NCBI RefSeq assembly: GCF_033115175.1
Contig: NC_084838.1
Span: 42,015,468 to 42,079,467 of the forward strand
Direction: 5' to 3'
DNA length: 64,000 nucleotides
From: Lepus europaeus
Lineage: Eukaryota > Chordata > Mammalia > Lagomorpha > Leporidae
Of this stretch, positions 45,755-57,130 are shown in pieces. Position 1 is the stretch's first letter; each line of letters opens with the position of its first letter. A program made the translations under genes and the position numbers. Under the pieces are notes generated by a model. The model worked only from the letters and a program-made list of their open reading frames with translations, did no database searches and was not told the DNA's origin.

Positions 45755-46109
45755 AATCATGGAAAATAGAATTAAAAGATAAGGGCTGGTGCCGTGGCAC
45801 AGTAGGTTAATCCTCTGCCTGTGGAACTGGCTGCTCCTCTGCCCATCCAGCTCTCTGCTGTGGCCTGGGAAAGCAGCAGAAGATGGCCCAAGTCCTTGGG
45901 GCTCTGCACCCTCATGGGAGACCAGGAAGAGGCTCCTGGCTCCTGGCTTCGGATTGGCGCAGCTCCAGCCTTTGCGGCCATCTGGGGAGTGAACCAGTGG
46001 AGGAAAGACCTTTCTCTCTTTCTCTCCCTCTCACTGTTTGTAACTCTGCCTCTCAAATAAATAAATAAAATCTTTAAAAAAGAATTGAAAGATAAACTTA
46101 TTCATTTAT
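45755..46109 (+). mobile_element. Mariner-like MITE copy 5 (partial), split by a CSINE
   Basis: atcatggaaaatagaattaa before and gaattgaaagataaactta after the CSINE match the MITE left half. It is cut on the right by the next SINE. Confidence 0.6.
45782..46081 (+). mobile_element. CSINE with internal deletion, plus strand
   Basis: Head gggctggtgccgtggcaca runs directly to gaactggctgctcctctgcc, so the B-box region is deleted; body and tail caaataaataaataaaatc follow. Target duplication gaattaaaagata (45769-45781) / gaattgaaagata (46082-46094). Confidence 0.92.
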
Positions 46110-46139
46110 TTTAAAAGATTTATTTATTTGAAAGAGTTA

Positions 46140-46197
<58 letters not shown>

Positions 46198-46366
46198 AGT
46201 CTTCCATCCATGGTTTATTCACTAATTGGCTGCAAGGGCTAGAGAGAGAGAGATCCATTGTACTCTTCAAATGAGGAAGAGGATCCAGGACTTGAACCCA
46301 GGCACTCTGATATGGGATGTAGGTGTCCCAAGTAACATTGCAACTGCTCTGCCAAATGCCTGCCCC
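46110..46366 (-). mobile_element. Old CSINE with (CA)n(GA)n, minus strand
   Basis: aaagatttatttatttgaaa, then (CA) and (GA) runs (46141-46194), shortened body, and the old-type head ...ctgccaaatgcctgcccc. Confidence 0.85.
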
Positions 46367-46599
46367 AGTTCTGTTTCTTGGTGCCTATAACTTCGGTATT
46401 GGCACATTTTTTAAAAAAGCTAAAGTCTTTTTTTTTTAAAGCAAGAAGACAGGTAATTTGGAATCAGAGGCACAGAAATAAAAGGGATGAAAAAGAATGA
46501 AGCAAGCAAGTGCAACTGTTGGGACAGCACGAAGGGAGCCAACATATGCGAGGTGGAAGTGCAAGAAGGAGTAGGGAAAGAGAAGGCAGCAGAAAGCTT

Positions 46600-47212
46600 A
46601 CTGTAAAGAAAGAGTAACAGAAAATGTCTTAAATCAGAGGACGGCCAATAACATCAAAATCCACGAAGCCCAAAGAACTCCAAACAGACTGACTGTAAAG
46701 ATGCGTTATAATCAATAAGTGATAGAATTTTAAAAACAGCAAAAATGACTTGTCTCATACACGAGGGAATTGTTATCAGACCATTGTGTGTTCCCCAGCA
46801 GGAGCCTGCAGGCCGGTAGAGAACGAGATGAAATAGTCGAAGTGCCGAAAAAAGTCCCGGACAGCTAAAATGCTTTACCTGGCAAAGCTGTGCTTCAGAA
46901 ATGGAGAGAAAAGACTTTCCTAGACAAGCAAAAGCAGAGAGAACTCATGGCTACCAGACTTACCCTACAAGAAATGCTATCGAAAGTTCTTCAAGTTGAA
47001 ATAAGAGGATGCAAAATGAAAACCTATGGGAGCATGAAACTCACTGTTGAAAGTGGGGGTACAGTCAAATCCAGAACTCCTTAATGCTATTTAATCTTAT
47101 AATGATAGTATATAAATCACTTTTAAATCTAATATGAAAATTAAAAGGCAAATGTATTAAAATAACTATAACTATAATAATTTATTAATGAACACATAAT
47201 ATAAAAGATGTA
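46600..47212 (+). mobile_element. Ancient L1M fragment, plus strand
   Basis: cagaaatggagagaaaagac, tagacaagcaaaagcagaga, ccctacaagaaatgctatcg, attaaaataactataactat and cataatataaaagatgta follow an old L1M segment in sense orientation. Many changes; the 64-codon frame within it is a remnant. Confidence 0.7.
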
Positions 47213-47214
47213 GG

Positions 47215-48170
47215 GGCAGCTGTTTGGGGTACTGGTTGTTACCACATCCCATATTGGAGTGCCTGGTTTGAATCCTGGCTCCTTTGCTTCCGATCCAACT
47301 TCTTACTAATGTGCACTCTGGGAGGCAGAAGATGTTGGCTCAAGTATTTGGGTCCCTGGCCTCAGTGTGGGAGATCCAGGTTCCTGGCCCCAGCCTGTCC
47401 CAGCCCCCTGGGTGTTTCAGGTATCTGGGGAGTGAAGCAGCAGATGGAAGTGTTGGCAGAGGTGAGTGGTGGGGTTCTTGTCTTTTCGTGAGAAAGAATT
47501 CAGGCGTGAGACAGAGAGCAAAGTAGCCGGGTTTTATTGGGGATGGAGCACCCGTCAGAACAGTAGGGACAAAGAGAGTGAGCGTGCCCAGTCACTCAGA
47601 CTCAGGGAGAGCGAGGTTGCATGGTTGAATGGGGAGAATGCCAGGCAGGCCAGGTGGACAGCTCAGTGGAGGGTGGAGAGCTGAGCCTGTGGTCTTCGTT
47701 CAGGCTCCCGATCTTTAAGGGAGTCTTCCTGCCAGCTCTCTTCACCCCCTCCCCCTTCTCCTCCAGGACAGAGGGTTTGCTGAGTGTCAATTGGGAAAAT
47801 TCTTCCCCAGGTTTGGGGAGTTCTCTAGGCACCCGGCAGAGGAGCTTCCCCTAGGGTGCCTGGCTTGGAGGAAGGCTGTGGAGGTTTTATTGCTCCATGT
47901 TATCAGGCCAGGTAACCCATTTGGGGGTGAGGAGAGAGGATTGTCCTGGGGAGCGTCCCTTGGGGGAAGGGCTGGGCCCACCCGGAAAGTCCTCGGGTCT
48001 GGGCAGGACTTTGCAGTGTGCACACTGGGCTGCTTCTGAGGTTGCTGCATTCTTTTCCAAAGAAACTTTGTTCTCAGGCCCCTCACACACACACATAGGC
48101 TAATTTCTAACTTCCTACCTAACAGAAAATCTTTGTCTCTCTCTTTTCTCTCTGCCTTCCAAGTAAAAAT
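47215..48170 (+). mobile_element. Old CSINE, plus strand, split by a solo LTR
   Basis: Left part: gggcagctgtttggggtact head, gtttgaatcctggctcc, body to gtgaagcagcagatggaag. Right part after the LTR: tttgtctctctcttttctct, ccttccaagtaaaaatg and A tail at 48125-48170. The two parts are contiguous in the SINE consensus. Confidence 0.85.
47451..48124 (-). mobile_element. Solo ERV class I LTR, antisense
   Basis: A 674-base block bounded by TGTTGGCAG... and ...CCTACCTAACA, i.e. the TG...CA ends of an LTR. Read on the minus strand there is a poly(A) signal (ccccaataaaacccgg) about 85 bases before the end, followed by a U5-like gctctctgtctcacgcctg and ttctttctcacgaaaagac, in the gammaretrovirus-like style. 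Flanks gaag (47447-47450) and gaaa (48125-48128) fit a 4-base target duplication with one change. No internal retroviral sequence remains, so the provirus was lost by LTR-LTR recombination. It can carry no protein. Confidence 0.85.
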
Positions 48171-48234
48171 GAAAAAAAAAAAGTGACATTTATAACAAAA
48201 TTGTGAAATGGGGAGAAGGAAAAGTATAGAGTTC

Positions 48235-48560
48235 TGGGGGTCGGTACTGTGGTGTAGTGGGCTAAGCCTCCGCCTGAGGGGCAGGCATCCCATATGAGTG
48301 CCGATTCGTGTCCCAGCTGCTCCTCTTCCAATACAGCTCTCTGCTTATGGCCTGGGGAAGCAGTGGATGACGGTCCAAGTTCTTGGGCCCCTGCACCCAC
48401 GTGGGAGACCTGGAAGAGACTCTTGGCTCCTGGATTCAGATTGGTTCTGCTCCAGCTGTTGCAGCCATTTGGGGGAGTGAACCAGTGGATGGAAGACCTC
48501 TCTCTCTGTCTCTTCCTCTCTTTGTCTGTAACTCCATCTCTCAAATACATAAATTTTTAG
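48235..48560 (+). mobile_element. CSINE, older type, plus strand
   Basis: Head gggggtcggtactgtggtgt, body, ctctctctgtctcttcctct tract and tail ctcaaatacataaattttt. Confidence 0.9.
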
Positions 48561-48711
48561 ATAATTATAAAAATAATAGTTTTTATATTTGATCCAATTT
48601 AAGTTGTTATCAGTTTAAAATAGACTTATAACTATCAGATGTTTTATGTAAGCCTTGTGGCAATCATAAGGAAAAAAACGGTAGTGGATACAACAAGATA
48701 AAGAGAAAATT

Positions 48712-48744
48712 TTTTTTATATTTATTTATTTATTTGAAAGAGTT

Positions 48745-48790
<46 letters not shown>

Positions 48791-49007
48791 CTTCTATCTG
48801 CTGGTTCACTCCCCTCTTGGCCTCAATGGCCGGTGCTGTGCCAATCAGAAGCCAGGACCAGGAGTTTCTTCTGGGTCTCCCACACAGGCACAGGGGCCCA
48901 AGGACTTGGGCCACCTTCAACTACTTTCCCAGGCCATAGCAGATAGCTAGATCGGAAGAGGAGCAGCCGGGACTCGAGCCGGTGCCCATTTGGGATGCTG
49001 GCCCCCA
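48712..49007 (-). mobile_element. CSINE with head deletion, minus strand
   Basis: tatttatttatttatttgaa tail complement, (CA)(GA) runs, body, ggactcgagccggtgcccat, then directly gctggcccc, so the A-box half of the head is shortened. Confidence 0.88.
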
Positions 49008-49019
49008 GGAATTATTTTC

Positions 49020-49344
49020 TTTAGAGATTTGTTTATTTACTTTGAAAATTAAAGTTAGAGAGAGAGGGAGAGACAGAGAGAGGTCTTCCATCCTCTGGTT
49101 CACCCTCCAGATGGCTGCAGTGGCCAGCTCTGGGCCAGACTGAAGCCAGGAGCCTGAAACTCCATTTGGGTCTCCCACATTGTAGCCTTGGGCCCAAACA
49201 CCTGGGTCATCTGTGGCTACTTTTCCCAGGCCATTCACAGGGAGCTGGATCAGAAGTGGAGCAGCTGGGACTCAAACCAGTGCCCATATGGGATGATAGG
49301 GCTGCAGGCAGCATCTTTACCCCCTGCACTACAGCACTGGCCCC
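49020..49344 (-). mobile_element. CSINE, older type, minus strand
   Basis: tagagatttgtttatttact tail complement, gagagagagggagagacag tract, body, head ...cactacagcactggcccc. Lies almost head-to-tail with the preceding CSINE. Confidence 0.9.
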
Positions 49345-49619
49345 AGGAGAAAGGAATACAGTACAGGAGAATGAAGTCCTGCCCGCGGTCTGGCCTCAGG
49401 CCTGCGGAGATTGCCCAAGGTGGCATCAGGGCGCAGTTTCTGAGGCAAAAACGTGACCCTCATTAGATCCTGAGACTCCCCGGACCCACACACAAGTCAT
49501 TTGAGTAAATTCTTAAGCCCAGGTCTATGGAAACAGAATGAGAGATCATTTTATGGAAGTCCCCAAAAGCTAAATAAATAAAAGCAGCTGTATACTGCAG
49601 CCCTTAGCCTCAGGAGTGT

Positions 49620-49775
49620 TTAAATTAAAATGAATTAAGATTAAAGATTCAGTTTCTTCATTATATTATCCACATTTCAAGTGAGCAGTAGCCACAGATG
49701 GCTACTGGGGACCATATTGGGCAGTGCAGGTTTAAAGCATTTTGTTACCACAGAACATTCTATCAGAGAGTGCTG
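49620..49775 (-). mobile_element. hAT-Charlie (MER1-type) fragment
   Basis: ccacatttcaagtgagcagt, agccacagatggctactggg and atattgggcagtgcagg are the familiar end of a MER1-group non-autonomous hAT element. Confidence 0.65.
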
Positions 49776-49899
49776 AGCTGTGGGGCTTATTGTGATCTAC
49801 TTGGCTCAAGCATTAGGATTCTAGCAACTTCTCCTGTGGGGTGATCAGTGGTGCCAAACCCTTATGTAAAAAAATAATAATTTACAGTTATAAAACTCT

Positions 49900-50290
49900 G
49901 GAAAACCTTGAAATGTTTAGCAACAAGAAAAAAGTCAGTGCATCTTTGGATGGAATATTGTATGTTTAATTGAGAGAATACTACTTAGCTGTAAAATTAC
50001 ATCTTAAAGATTTTTAAATCAACTGGGAAAATAGTGTCAATACAATATTTAAATAAAAAATCACATAATAAAAAATTCTATATATATTAGAACCTTGCTT
50101 ACTAAAAAACTATAATAAAAAAGGGGACTGAAAAAAATTCTCTTAAAATATTAACAGTGGTTACTTCCAGGTAGTAGAATACGATGTAGATATAATTTTA
50201 TTTATATATTTATGATGTTTTCAAAATATCTATTATTTTGCAATAAGAACATTTTTTCTTATGTAAAAGTTTGGTCTCTTGGCTCAATAA
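49900..50290 (+). mobile_element. Ancient L1 3' end, plus strand
   Basis: tggatggaatattgtatg, gagaatactacttagctgta and aacagtggttacttccaggt follow an L1ME-type 3' UTR in sense orientation. Confidence 0.55.
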
Positions 50291-50925
50291 ATGGCAGTTG
50301 AATGAATAATTCATGAAGACTTGAAAGACCAACTGAACAAATCCAGATTTTCCTTAACTTCACATTTTCTCTGAGTTTATCATACTCCCTTGCTCATCCT
50401 AGCACTTGAGGATATGGAATGAATTGGGAAAAGACAGAAGTTGAGAGAGAGTGAACACATGTTCCTATTGAATTGAGGGTTCCTCTGAAGCCTATCCTAA
50501 CCCTGTCATCTTCTAAACCTGTTCTCAACCTAGGAAATACTAAATACATTATTTTCCCTTCTTTTGACTGAAGCATGATTATGTTGATGTACTTGGAAGA
50601 ACCTCATTTTTATTCTTTTTCCTTTCTGGCTGTTTCTTTGCTTCATTTCTTTCACAAATATTTCTTCCGGGGCTCCTGTGCACCTGGTTGGGTTCTCACT
50701 TGCACGTGGGGCACTAAGATCTCTGCTACAGGCTGCACTCTGCCCCTGACTTCACTTACTGAACTTGGATGTCCAGAGGTGTGAAGTCGCCTTGGTTGTT
50801 TTTCCAGTGCTGAATGAAGAGTTTTAAAAACTCTTGCAGCTCATTAGAGTATGTTACATTGAGCAGAGCACGGTGGAAACTACCCCAGAAGCCTGGGATT
50901 TTCCCAAATCCTATCCTCAGTTAAA
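50291..50925. other. No gene seen
   Basis: Single-copy looking sequence; no exon or repeat recognised. Confidence 0.35.
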
Positions 50926-50941
50926 AAAACCAAAACCAGGC

Positions 50942-51283
50942 TGGTGCCGCAGCTCACTTGGCTTGCGGCGCTGGCACCCCAGGTTCTAGTCCCAGTCGGG
51001 GCGCCGGATTCTGTCCCGGTGGCTCCTCTTCCAGTCCAGCTCTCTGCTGTGGCCTGAGAAGGCAGTGGAGGATGGCCCAAGTGCTTGGGCCCTGCACCTG
51101 CATGGGAGACCAGGAGGAAGCACCTGGCTCCTGGCTTCGGATCAGCGCAGCGCACCGGCTGTAGCGGCCATTTGGGGGGTGAACCAACGGAAAAGGAAGA
51201 CCTTTCTGTCTGTCTCTCTCTCTCACTAACTCTGCCTGTCATAAAACAAAAACAAAAACAAAACAAACAAACAAACAAACACC
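50942..51283 (+). mobile_element. Young-type CSINE, plus strand
   Basis: Head tggtgccgcagctcacttgg, body, ctgtctgtctctctctctca tract and a (CAAAA)n(CAAA)n tail in place of plain poly(A). Target duplication accaaaaccaggc on both sides. Confidence 0.94.
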
Positions 51284-51559
51284 AAAACCAGGCACCAGTT
51301 AAAAGTGTTAGAGTGCTGGCTCCAAAGATGGAAACATTTCGGGCATCAGAGTGGTTCTGCCCAAGCATTCCTTTGCTCTCCAGGAGTGAGCTTACTCAAC
51401 AGCTTAGATCTTTCTCCAGATGGTCTTTCTTTTGATTTGGTGCAAGATCTTTGGTACAGGAATAAAGAAAGGGTAAGAAAATAGACTATTAGGCATCATG
51501 AAGACCTGAAAATATGGAGTTTTGATGTGCTTTGAACCCACAAAATTGATCTCATTTTC

Positions 51560-51945
51560 AAAAATTTAATTTTAATTGATAAATAAAAATTATGTGTTTT
51601 TTTAAGGGTATATTACATGATGTTTTGGTATATGTGCACATTGTGGACTAGCTAAATGAAATTACTTAACATGTGTTACCTCACATCCTTAGCATTTTTA
51701 TGGTGAGAAAATTTGAAGTCTCTTATCCATGTATTGTACCTTTTCAAGTATACATGCTGTTGTTATTAACTGTAGTCACTATGGTGACTACATAAAATTA
51801 TTCCCCCCATCTAACTGAAATCTCATGTTCATTGCCCAACATCTACTCATGATCTGTTTTTTTTCTCTTATATTAAAAATATTTGTGCAGCAACATATTT
51901 GACCTTTTGATAAAAATATATGTTTTTGAAAACAAAGAAGAGACT
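51560..51945 (-). mobile_element. L1MA-like 3' UTR, antisense
   Basis: gggtatattacatgatgttt, tggtatatgtgcacattgtg and tgttgttattaactgtagtc are the L1 3' UTR read backwards; the ORF2 end is missing. Confidence 0.7.
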
Positions 51946-52289
51946 ATTGGCTCATTTTGCTATTTCATTCAACAAGAATTAAAAGGGTTTCTTGAGAAAT
52001 AATCAGAATCATGTCAAGATTTATATATAAAGATATTGTTTGTAATATGACTATTAGTATGGAAAATATGAATTTTATATGGATTATGTTGCAGCAGCAC
52101 ACTGAGCTGTAATTTGTGAAAGCTGAAGTTGTAGGTTGTATCAAGATGGCAGAACAAATACATATGCCTCTCTTCACAGCTCCAAAACTCGGAAATGGGA
52201 GATGAGATTTGTGTGAGTGTGTATTTTAATATTAATTATACCACAACCTTGGAAAACAGGAAGAAAGTCATCAGCACAGCAGAAATCTT

Positions 52290-52602
52290 TTTTTTTAAAG
52301 ATTTATTTATTTTACTTGAAAGTCAGAGTTACACAGACAGAGGAGAGGCAGAGAGAGAGAGATGGTTCACTCCCCAATTGGCCGCAACAGCTGGAGCAGC
52401 GCCAGTATGAAGCCAGGAGCTTCTTCCAAGTCTCCCACGTGGGTGTAGGGGCCCAAGGACCTGGGTCATCTTCTACTGTTTCCCAGTCCATAGCAGAGAG
52501 CTGGATGAGAAGAGGAGCAGCCGGGTCTTGAACTGGCGCCCATATGGGATGCCGGCGCTTCAGGCCAGGGTATTAACCCACTGCGTCACAGAACCGGCCC
52601 CA
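52290..52602 (-). mobile_element. CSINE with perfect target duplication, minus strand
   Basis: ttttttaaagatttatttat tail complement, body with a small deletion, B-box complement, head ...gtcacagaaccggcccc. Exact 17-base duplication agcacagcagaaatctt at 52273-52289 and 52603-52619. Confidence 0.96.
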
Positions 52603-52619
52603 AGCACAGCAGAAATCTT

Positions 52620-52950
52620 GACAAAAATCAGAAAGACAAAAAGCTGAGGAGATCTAACTGATGAAGAAATACGTATGATCTCCCTAAACGTGTCAAAAGT
52701 CCCTTAATGATTTGCTGTCAGGGCTACAAGGGACCGATGGCCATACTTTCCTCAAAACTTTCTCAAAAAGGTTACCTTTTAAGTGTAAACACACACACAC
52801 ACACACACAATGAAAGGGTATCCAGCTATGAAACGTAACCATGAGTTTGTCCAAATGTGTGTGGCTGAGGGTTTTGGAAACACTGAAGATCATCATTAGG
52901 GAAGTTTGGACTGATTTTCAGGGGGAAATTAACCAGAGCCATTATATTCT
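52620..52950. other. No gene seen; (AC)n at 52789-52809
   Basis: Short single-copy interval containing an (AC)n run of about ten units. Confidence 0.5.
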
Positions 52951-53275
52951 TTTTTTTTTCTTTGACAGGCAGAGTTAGACAGTGAGAGAGAGAGACAGAG
53001 AGAAAGGTCCTCCTTCCATTGGTTCACCCCAAAATGGCCACCACGGCCAGCGCGCTGTGCCGATCTGAAGCCAGGAGCCAGGTGCTTCCTCCTGGTCTCC
53101 CATACGGGTGCAGGGCCCAAGTACTTGGGCCATCCTCCACTGCCTTCCTGGGCCACGGCAGAGAGCTGGACTAGAAGAGAAGCCACCGGGACAGAACTGG
53201 CGCCCCAAATGGGACTAGAACCCTGAGTACTGGTGCCACAGGCAGAGGATTAGCCTAGTGAGCCGCAGCGTTGGC
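52951..53275 (-). mobile_element. Young-type CSINE, minus strand
   Basis: tttttttttctttgacaggc tail complement, gagagagagacagagag tract, body and head ...gagccgcagcgttggcc. Confidence 0.92.
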
Positions 53276-53284
53276 CATCCATTG

Positions 53285-55180
53285 CCACCCTGTCCTAGGC
53301 AACCACCCATCTGCTTTCTGTCTCTGCAGATTGGCTTTTTGTGAACATTTTATAAAAACAGAATGCTACAGTATGTGCTCTTCTGTGTCTGACTTCTTTC
53401 ACTGAGTATGCCTTTGAGATTCATCAATGTTGTAGCATGTGCTAGTACTTTGGTAATTTTTTTAACTTTTATTTAATACATAAAAATTTCCAAAGTGCAA
53501 CTTTTGGATCACAGCGGCTTTTTCCCCCCATAATCTCCCTCCCACCTGCAACCATCCCATCTCCCACTCCCTCTCCCATCCCATTCTTCACCAAGATTCA
53601 TTTTCAATTATCTTTATATGCAGAACATCAACTTAGTATATACTAAGTAAAGATTTCAACAGTTTGCACCCACACAGAAACACAAAGTATAAAGTACTGT
53701 TTGAGTACTAGTTATACTGTTAATTCACATAGTACAACACATTAAGGAAAGAGATCCTACATGGGGAGTAAGTGCACAGTGACTCCTGTTGTTGATTTAA
53801 CAATTGACACCCTTATTTATGATGTCAGTAATCACTCGAGGCTCTTGTCATGAGCTGCCAAGGTTATGGAAGCCTCTTGAGTTTGCCAACTCCGACCTTA
53901 TTTAGACAAGGCCATAATCAATGTGGAAGTTCTCTCGTCTCTTTGATGGCCCGTTCTTTCAGCTGGGATCTCACTCACAGAGATCTTTGATTTAGGCCTT
54001 TTTTTTCTTTTTTTGCCAGAGTGTCTTGGCTTTCCATTCCTGAAATACTCTCATGGGCTTTTTAGCCAGGTCCGAATGCCTTAAGGGCTGATTCTGAGGC
54101 CAGAGTGCTGTTTAGGACATCTGCCATTCTATGAGTCTGTTCTGTATACCACTTCCCATATTGGATTGTTTTCTCCTTTTTAATTCTATTAATTCTAGTT
54201 AGTATTGGCAGACACTAGTCTTGTTTATGTGATCCCTTTGACTCTTAATCCTATCATTATGATCAATTGTGAAATGAAACTGATCACTTTGAGTAGTGAG
54301 ATGGCATTGGTACATGCCACCTTGATGGGATTGAATTGGAATCCCCTGGCACGTTTCTAACTCGACCATTTGGGGCAAGTCCGATTGAGCATGTCCCAAA
54401 TTGTACATCTCCTCCCTCTCTTATTCCCACTCTTATATTTAACAAGGATCACTTTTCAGTTAAATTTAAACACCTAAGAATAATTGTGTGTTAATTAAAG
54501 AGTTCAACCAATAGTATTAAGTAGAACAAAAAAATACTAAAAGGGATAAAGTATTAAGTTGTTCATCAACAGTCAGTACATGGGCTGATCAAGTTATTGT
54601 TTCTCATAGTGTCCATTTCACTTCAACAGGTTTCCTTTTTGGTGTTCGGTTAGTTGTCACCAATCAGGGAGAACATATGATATTTGTCCCTTTGGGACTG
54701 GCTTATTTCAATCAGCATGTTTTCCAGATTCCTCCATTTTGTTGCAAATGACCAGATTTCATTTTTTTTTACTGCTGTATAGTATTCTATAGAGTATATG
54801 TCCCATAATTTCTTTATCCAGTCTTCTGTTGATGGGGATTTAGATTGATTCCATGTCTTAGCTATTGTGAATTGAGCTGCAATAAACATTGAGGTGCAGA
54901 CAGTACTTTGGTAATTTTGACTGTCAAATAGTATTCTTTTGTGTGGTTATGCCTCATTTTGTTTATTCATGTATCAGTTGATGGACATTTGGGTTGTTTT
55001 AATTTTTTGGCTATTGTGAATAACGCTGTTATGAACATTTGTGTACAAATTCTTGTGAGAACCTGCATTTTCATTTCTCTTGGGTAGATACTTAGGAGTA
55101 GAACTTCTGGGTCACGTGGTATCTCTGTCTATAACTTTTTAAGAAACTGCCAAACTCTTTACCAAAATGGATGTCCCTTT
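53285..55180 (-). mobile_element. Old L1 (L1M), antisense, split by a younger L1
   Basis: Left part: aaccacccatctgctttctg, cagattggctttttgtgaac, agattcatcaatgttgtagc. Right part (54919-55180): gtatcagttgatggacattt, gggttgttttaattttttgg, agatacttaggagtagaact. The two parts are contiguous in the reverse L1M consensus. Confidence 0.88.
53462..54901 (-). mobile_element. Rabbit L1, 5'-truncated, antisense, inside an older L1
   Basis: Left: ttttaacttttatttaatac, ctcccactccctctcccatc and gtgactcctgttgttgattt are the rabbit L1 3' UTR read backwards. Right: a minus-strand frame at 54650-54889 carries the ORF2 C-terminal signature (WIKKLWDIYSIEYYTAVKK). Target duplication agtactttggtaatttt just before and just after. 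About 1.44 kb, truncated within ORF2, so not autonomous. Confidence 0.95.
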
Positions 55181-55218
55181 TACTTTTCTACTTTATTTTT
55201 CATCCTGAATTATTTTAT

Positions 55219-55507
55219 AATAAATTAGAGAGAGAGTGAGATAGAGAAATCTTCTGTCTACTGGTTTACTCCCCAGGTGGCTACAACAGGCTGGGCCATA
55301 CTGAAGCCAGGATCCAGGAGCCAGAAGCTTCTTCCAGATCTCTCAGATGAGTGACAGGACCCCAAACACTTGGGCCAACTTTTTCTGCTTTTCCTGGGTC
55401 ACTAGCAAGGAATTGCTTCTGAAGTAGATCAGCCTGGACATGAACTGGTACCCATATGGGATGCTGGCATTGCAAGTGATGGTTTAACCGGTTACAGTGC
55501 TGGTCCC
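55219..55507 (-). mobile_element. Old CSINE, minus strand
   Basis: gagagagagtgagatagaga tract, body, head ...ggttacagtgctggtccc; A tail eroded. Confidence 0.85.
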
Positions 55508-55516
55508 TGAAAGAAT

Positions 55517-55808
55517 TTTAAAATTAATTTATTTTTGTGATATTTGAAAGACAGAGAAGCAGAGATCTTCCATCTTCTGGTTTACTCTCCAATTACCTGC
55601 AATGGCCTGGGATGGGCTGGAATTCAATCTGAGTCCCCTACACGGGTGGCAGGGACCCAAGTCCCTAAACCATCAGCCGCTGCCTCCAAGGGTGTGTATC
55701 AGCAGGAAGCTGGAACTGGAAGCAGAGCCAGAACTTAAAGCCCAGCACCCCAATGTGAGATGCAGTTGTCCTAAGGGGAACTTTACCCACTGCACATAAC
55801 ACCTGCCC
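55517..55808 (-). mobile_element. Old CSINE subfamily, minus strand
   Basis: aattaatttatttttgtgat tail complement, body (gagtcccctacacgggtgg), old-type head ...ctgcacataacacctgccc. Confidence 0.8.
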
Positions 55809-56772
55809 TGTATTGTCGACAATTTCTCATTGTCACTGATTCACCTTCCTATATCGTCCTCCCATCTCCCTACCCCCAACAGGAATATTTGAGTCACTAG
55901 AAAGTAACCTCTTCCTTTGAAACACAGTGAAGTAGCTTCCTGGCTTATATAGCAGTCTCCTGTGAGCTTTGTTATATGGTCAAGTACCTGAATGAGTTGA
56001 TTGGCTGTTGGCTTGAATCTCGGGCAGCCTAGGCATTCGTATTCTTCCATAAATTTGGAGTGGCTCACTGGGAGGGCAAGTGTGTCTGCCAGGGGCAGGG
56101 GTGAGTTGACTGTGAGCTCACCTGGGATTGAGGCTGCCATGTCAGACAGACTGCATGTAACATTAACAGTAAGAGGAGGAAGCCATGTGATGAGAGAAGT
56201 TGGGATGAGAGAGCACACAGACCTTGCGAGAAAGGGAGTCCCCGCAGTTCCTGATTGTTCTTAATTAGCCAATGACAGCCTTAGAGGGAAAGAGTTTTGT
56301 TCCTATTCCTGGTTCCTGTGATGAAGGATTTTTCTTTCCTAACACAATCTTGGTCCCTCTCCACTCTCAGAAGGCATGTTATTTATCTAACTGGAAGATC
56401 TGGAAAGAGGGACTGAGTGTTTTTGCATTGTTCTTCCTCCTGGAAGTGAGCTGCCCTTAGGAACAAGATTCTGCTTTCTCCCTTCAAATAGAAGATTTAT
56501 TCTGTTGCTGCTCCAGATGGGGCCTTCCTGGGTCAAATGTTCTTGGAATGCAGTGAAAAAGAATCAACTGATTTCAGAGGTTGGAGTTAGCAACATTCTT
56601 AACTTAGAGCTTGATAACCACATCCTCCAGCTAGTGTCCATCTGTAATAAAGAGTATTTTAGCTCCCATAGGCCACCCTTTGCTTTATTCCTCAATTTCT
56701 TTAGCACCACGTAGAGAAGAGGATGCCAGTTGTTGGGTGCCCTTTAAAGATGCCCATATTTCTATTCCCATG
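55809..56772. other. No gene seen
   Basis: Non-repetitive looking. A minus-strand frame of 125 codons at 55841-56218 overlaps a plus-strand frame of 87; neither matches a family I know. Confidence 0.35.
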
Positions 56773-56789
56773 AAGATTGCATATTTCTT

Positions 56790-57130
56790 TCTTTCTTTTT
56801 TTCTGATGGGCAGAATTAGACAGTGAGCAGTGAGAGAGAGAGACAGAGAGGAGAAAGGTCTTCCTTCCATTGGTTCACCCCCCCAAATGACCGCAATGGC
56901 TGGCACGCTGTGCCAATCCGAAGCCAGGAGCCAAGTGCTTCCTCTTGGTCTCCCATACGGGTGCAGGGCCCAAGCACTTGGGCCATCTTCTACTGCCTTC
57001 CCGGGCCACAGCAGAGAGCTGGACTGGAAGAGGAGCAACTGGGACAGAACCAGTGCTCCAACCGGGACTAGAACCTGGAGTACTGGCGCCGCAGGCAGAG
57101 GATTAGCCTAGTGAGCTGTGGTGCCAGCCA
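56790..57130 (-). mobile_element. Young-type CSINE, minus strand
   Basis: tctttctttttttctgatgg tail complement, body, head ...gagctgtggtgccagcc. Target duplication gcatatttctt at 56779-56789 and 57138-57148. Confidence 0.94.
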
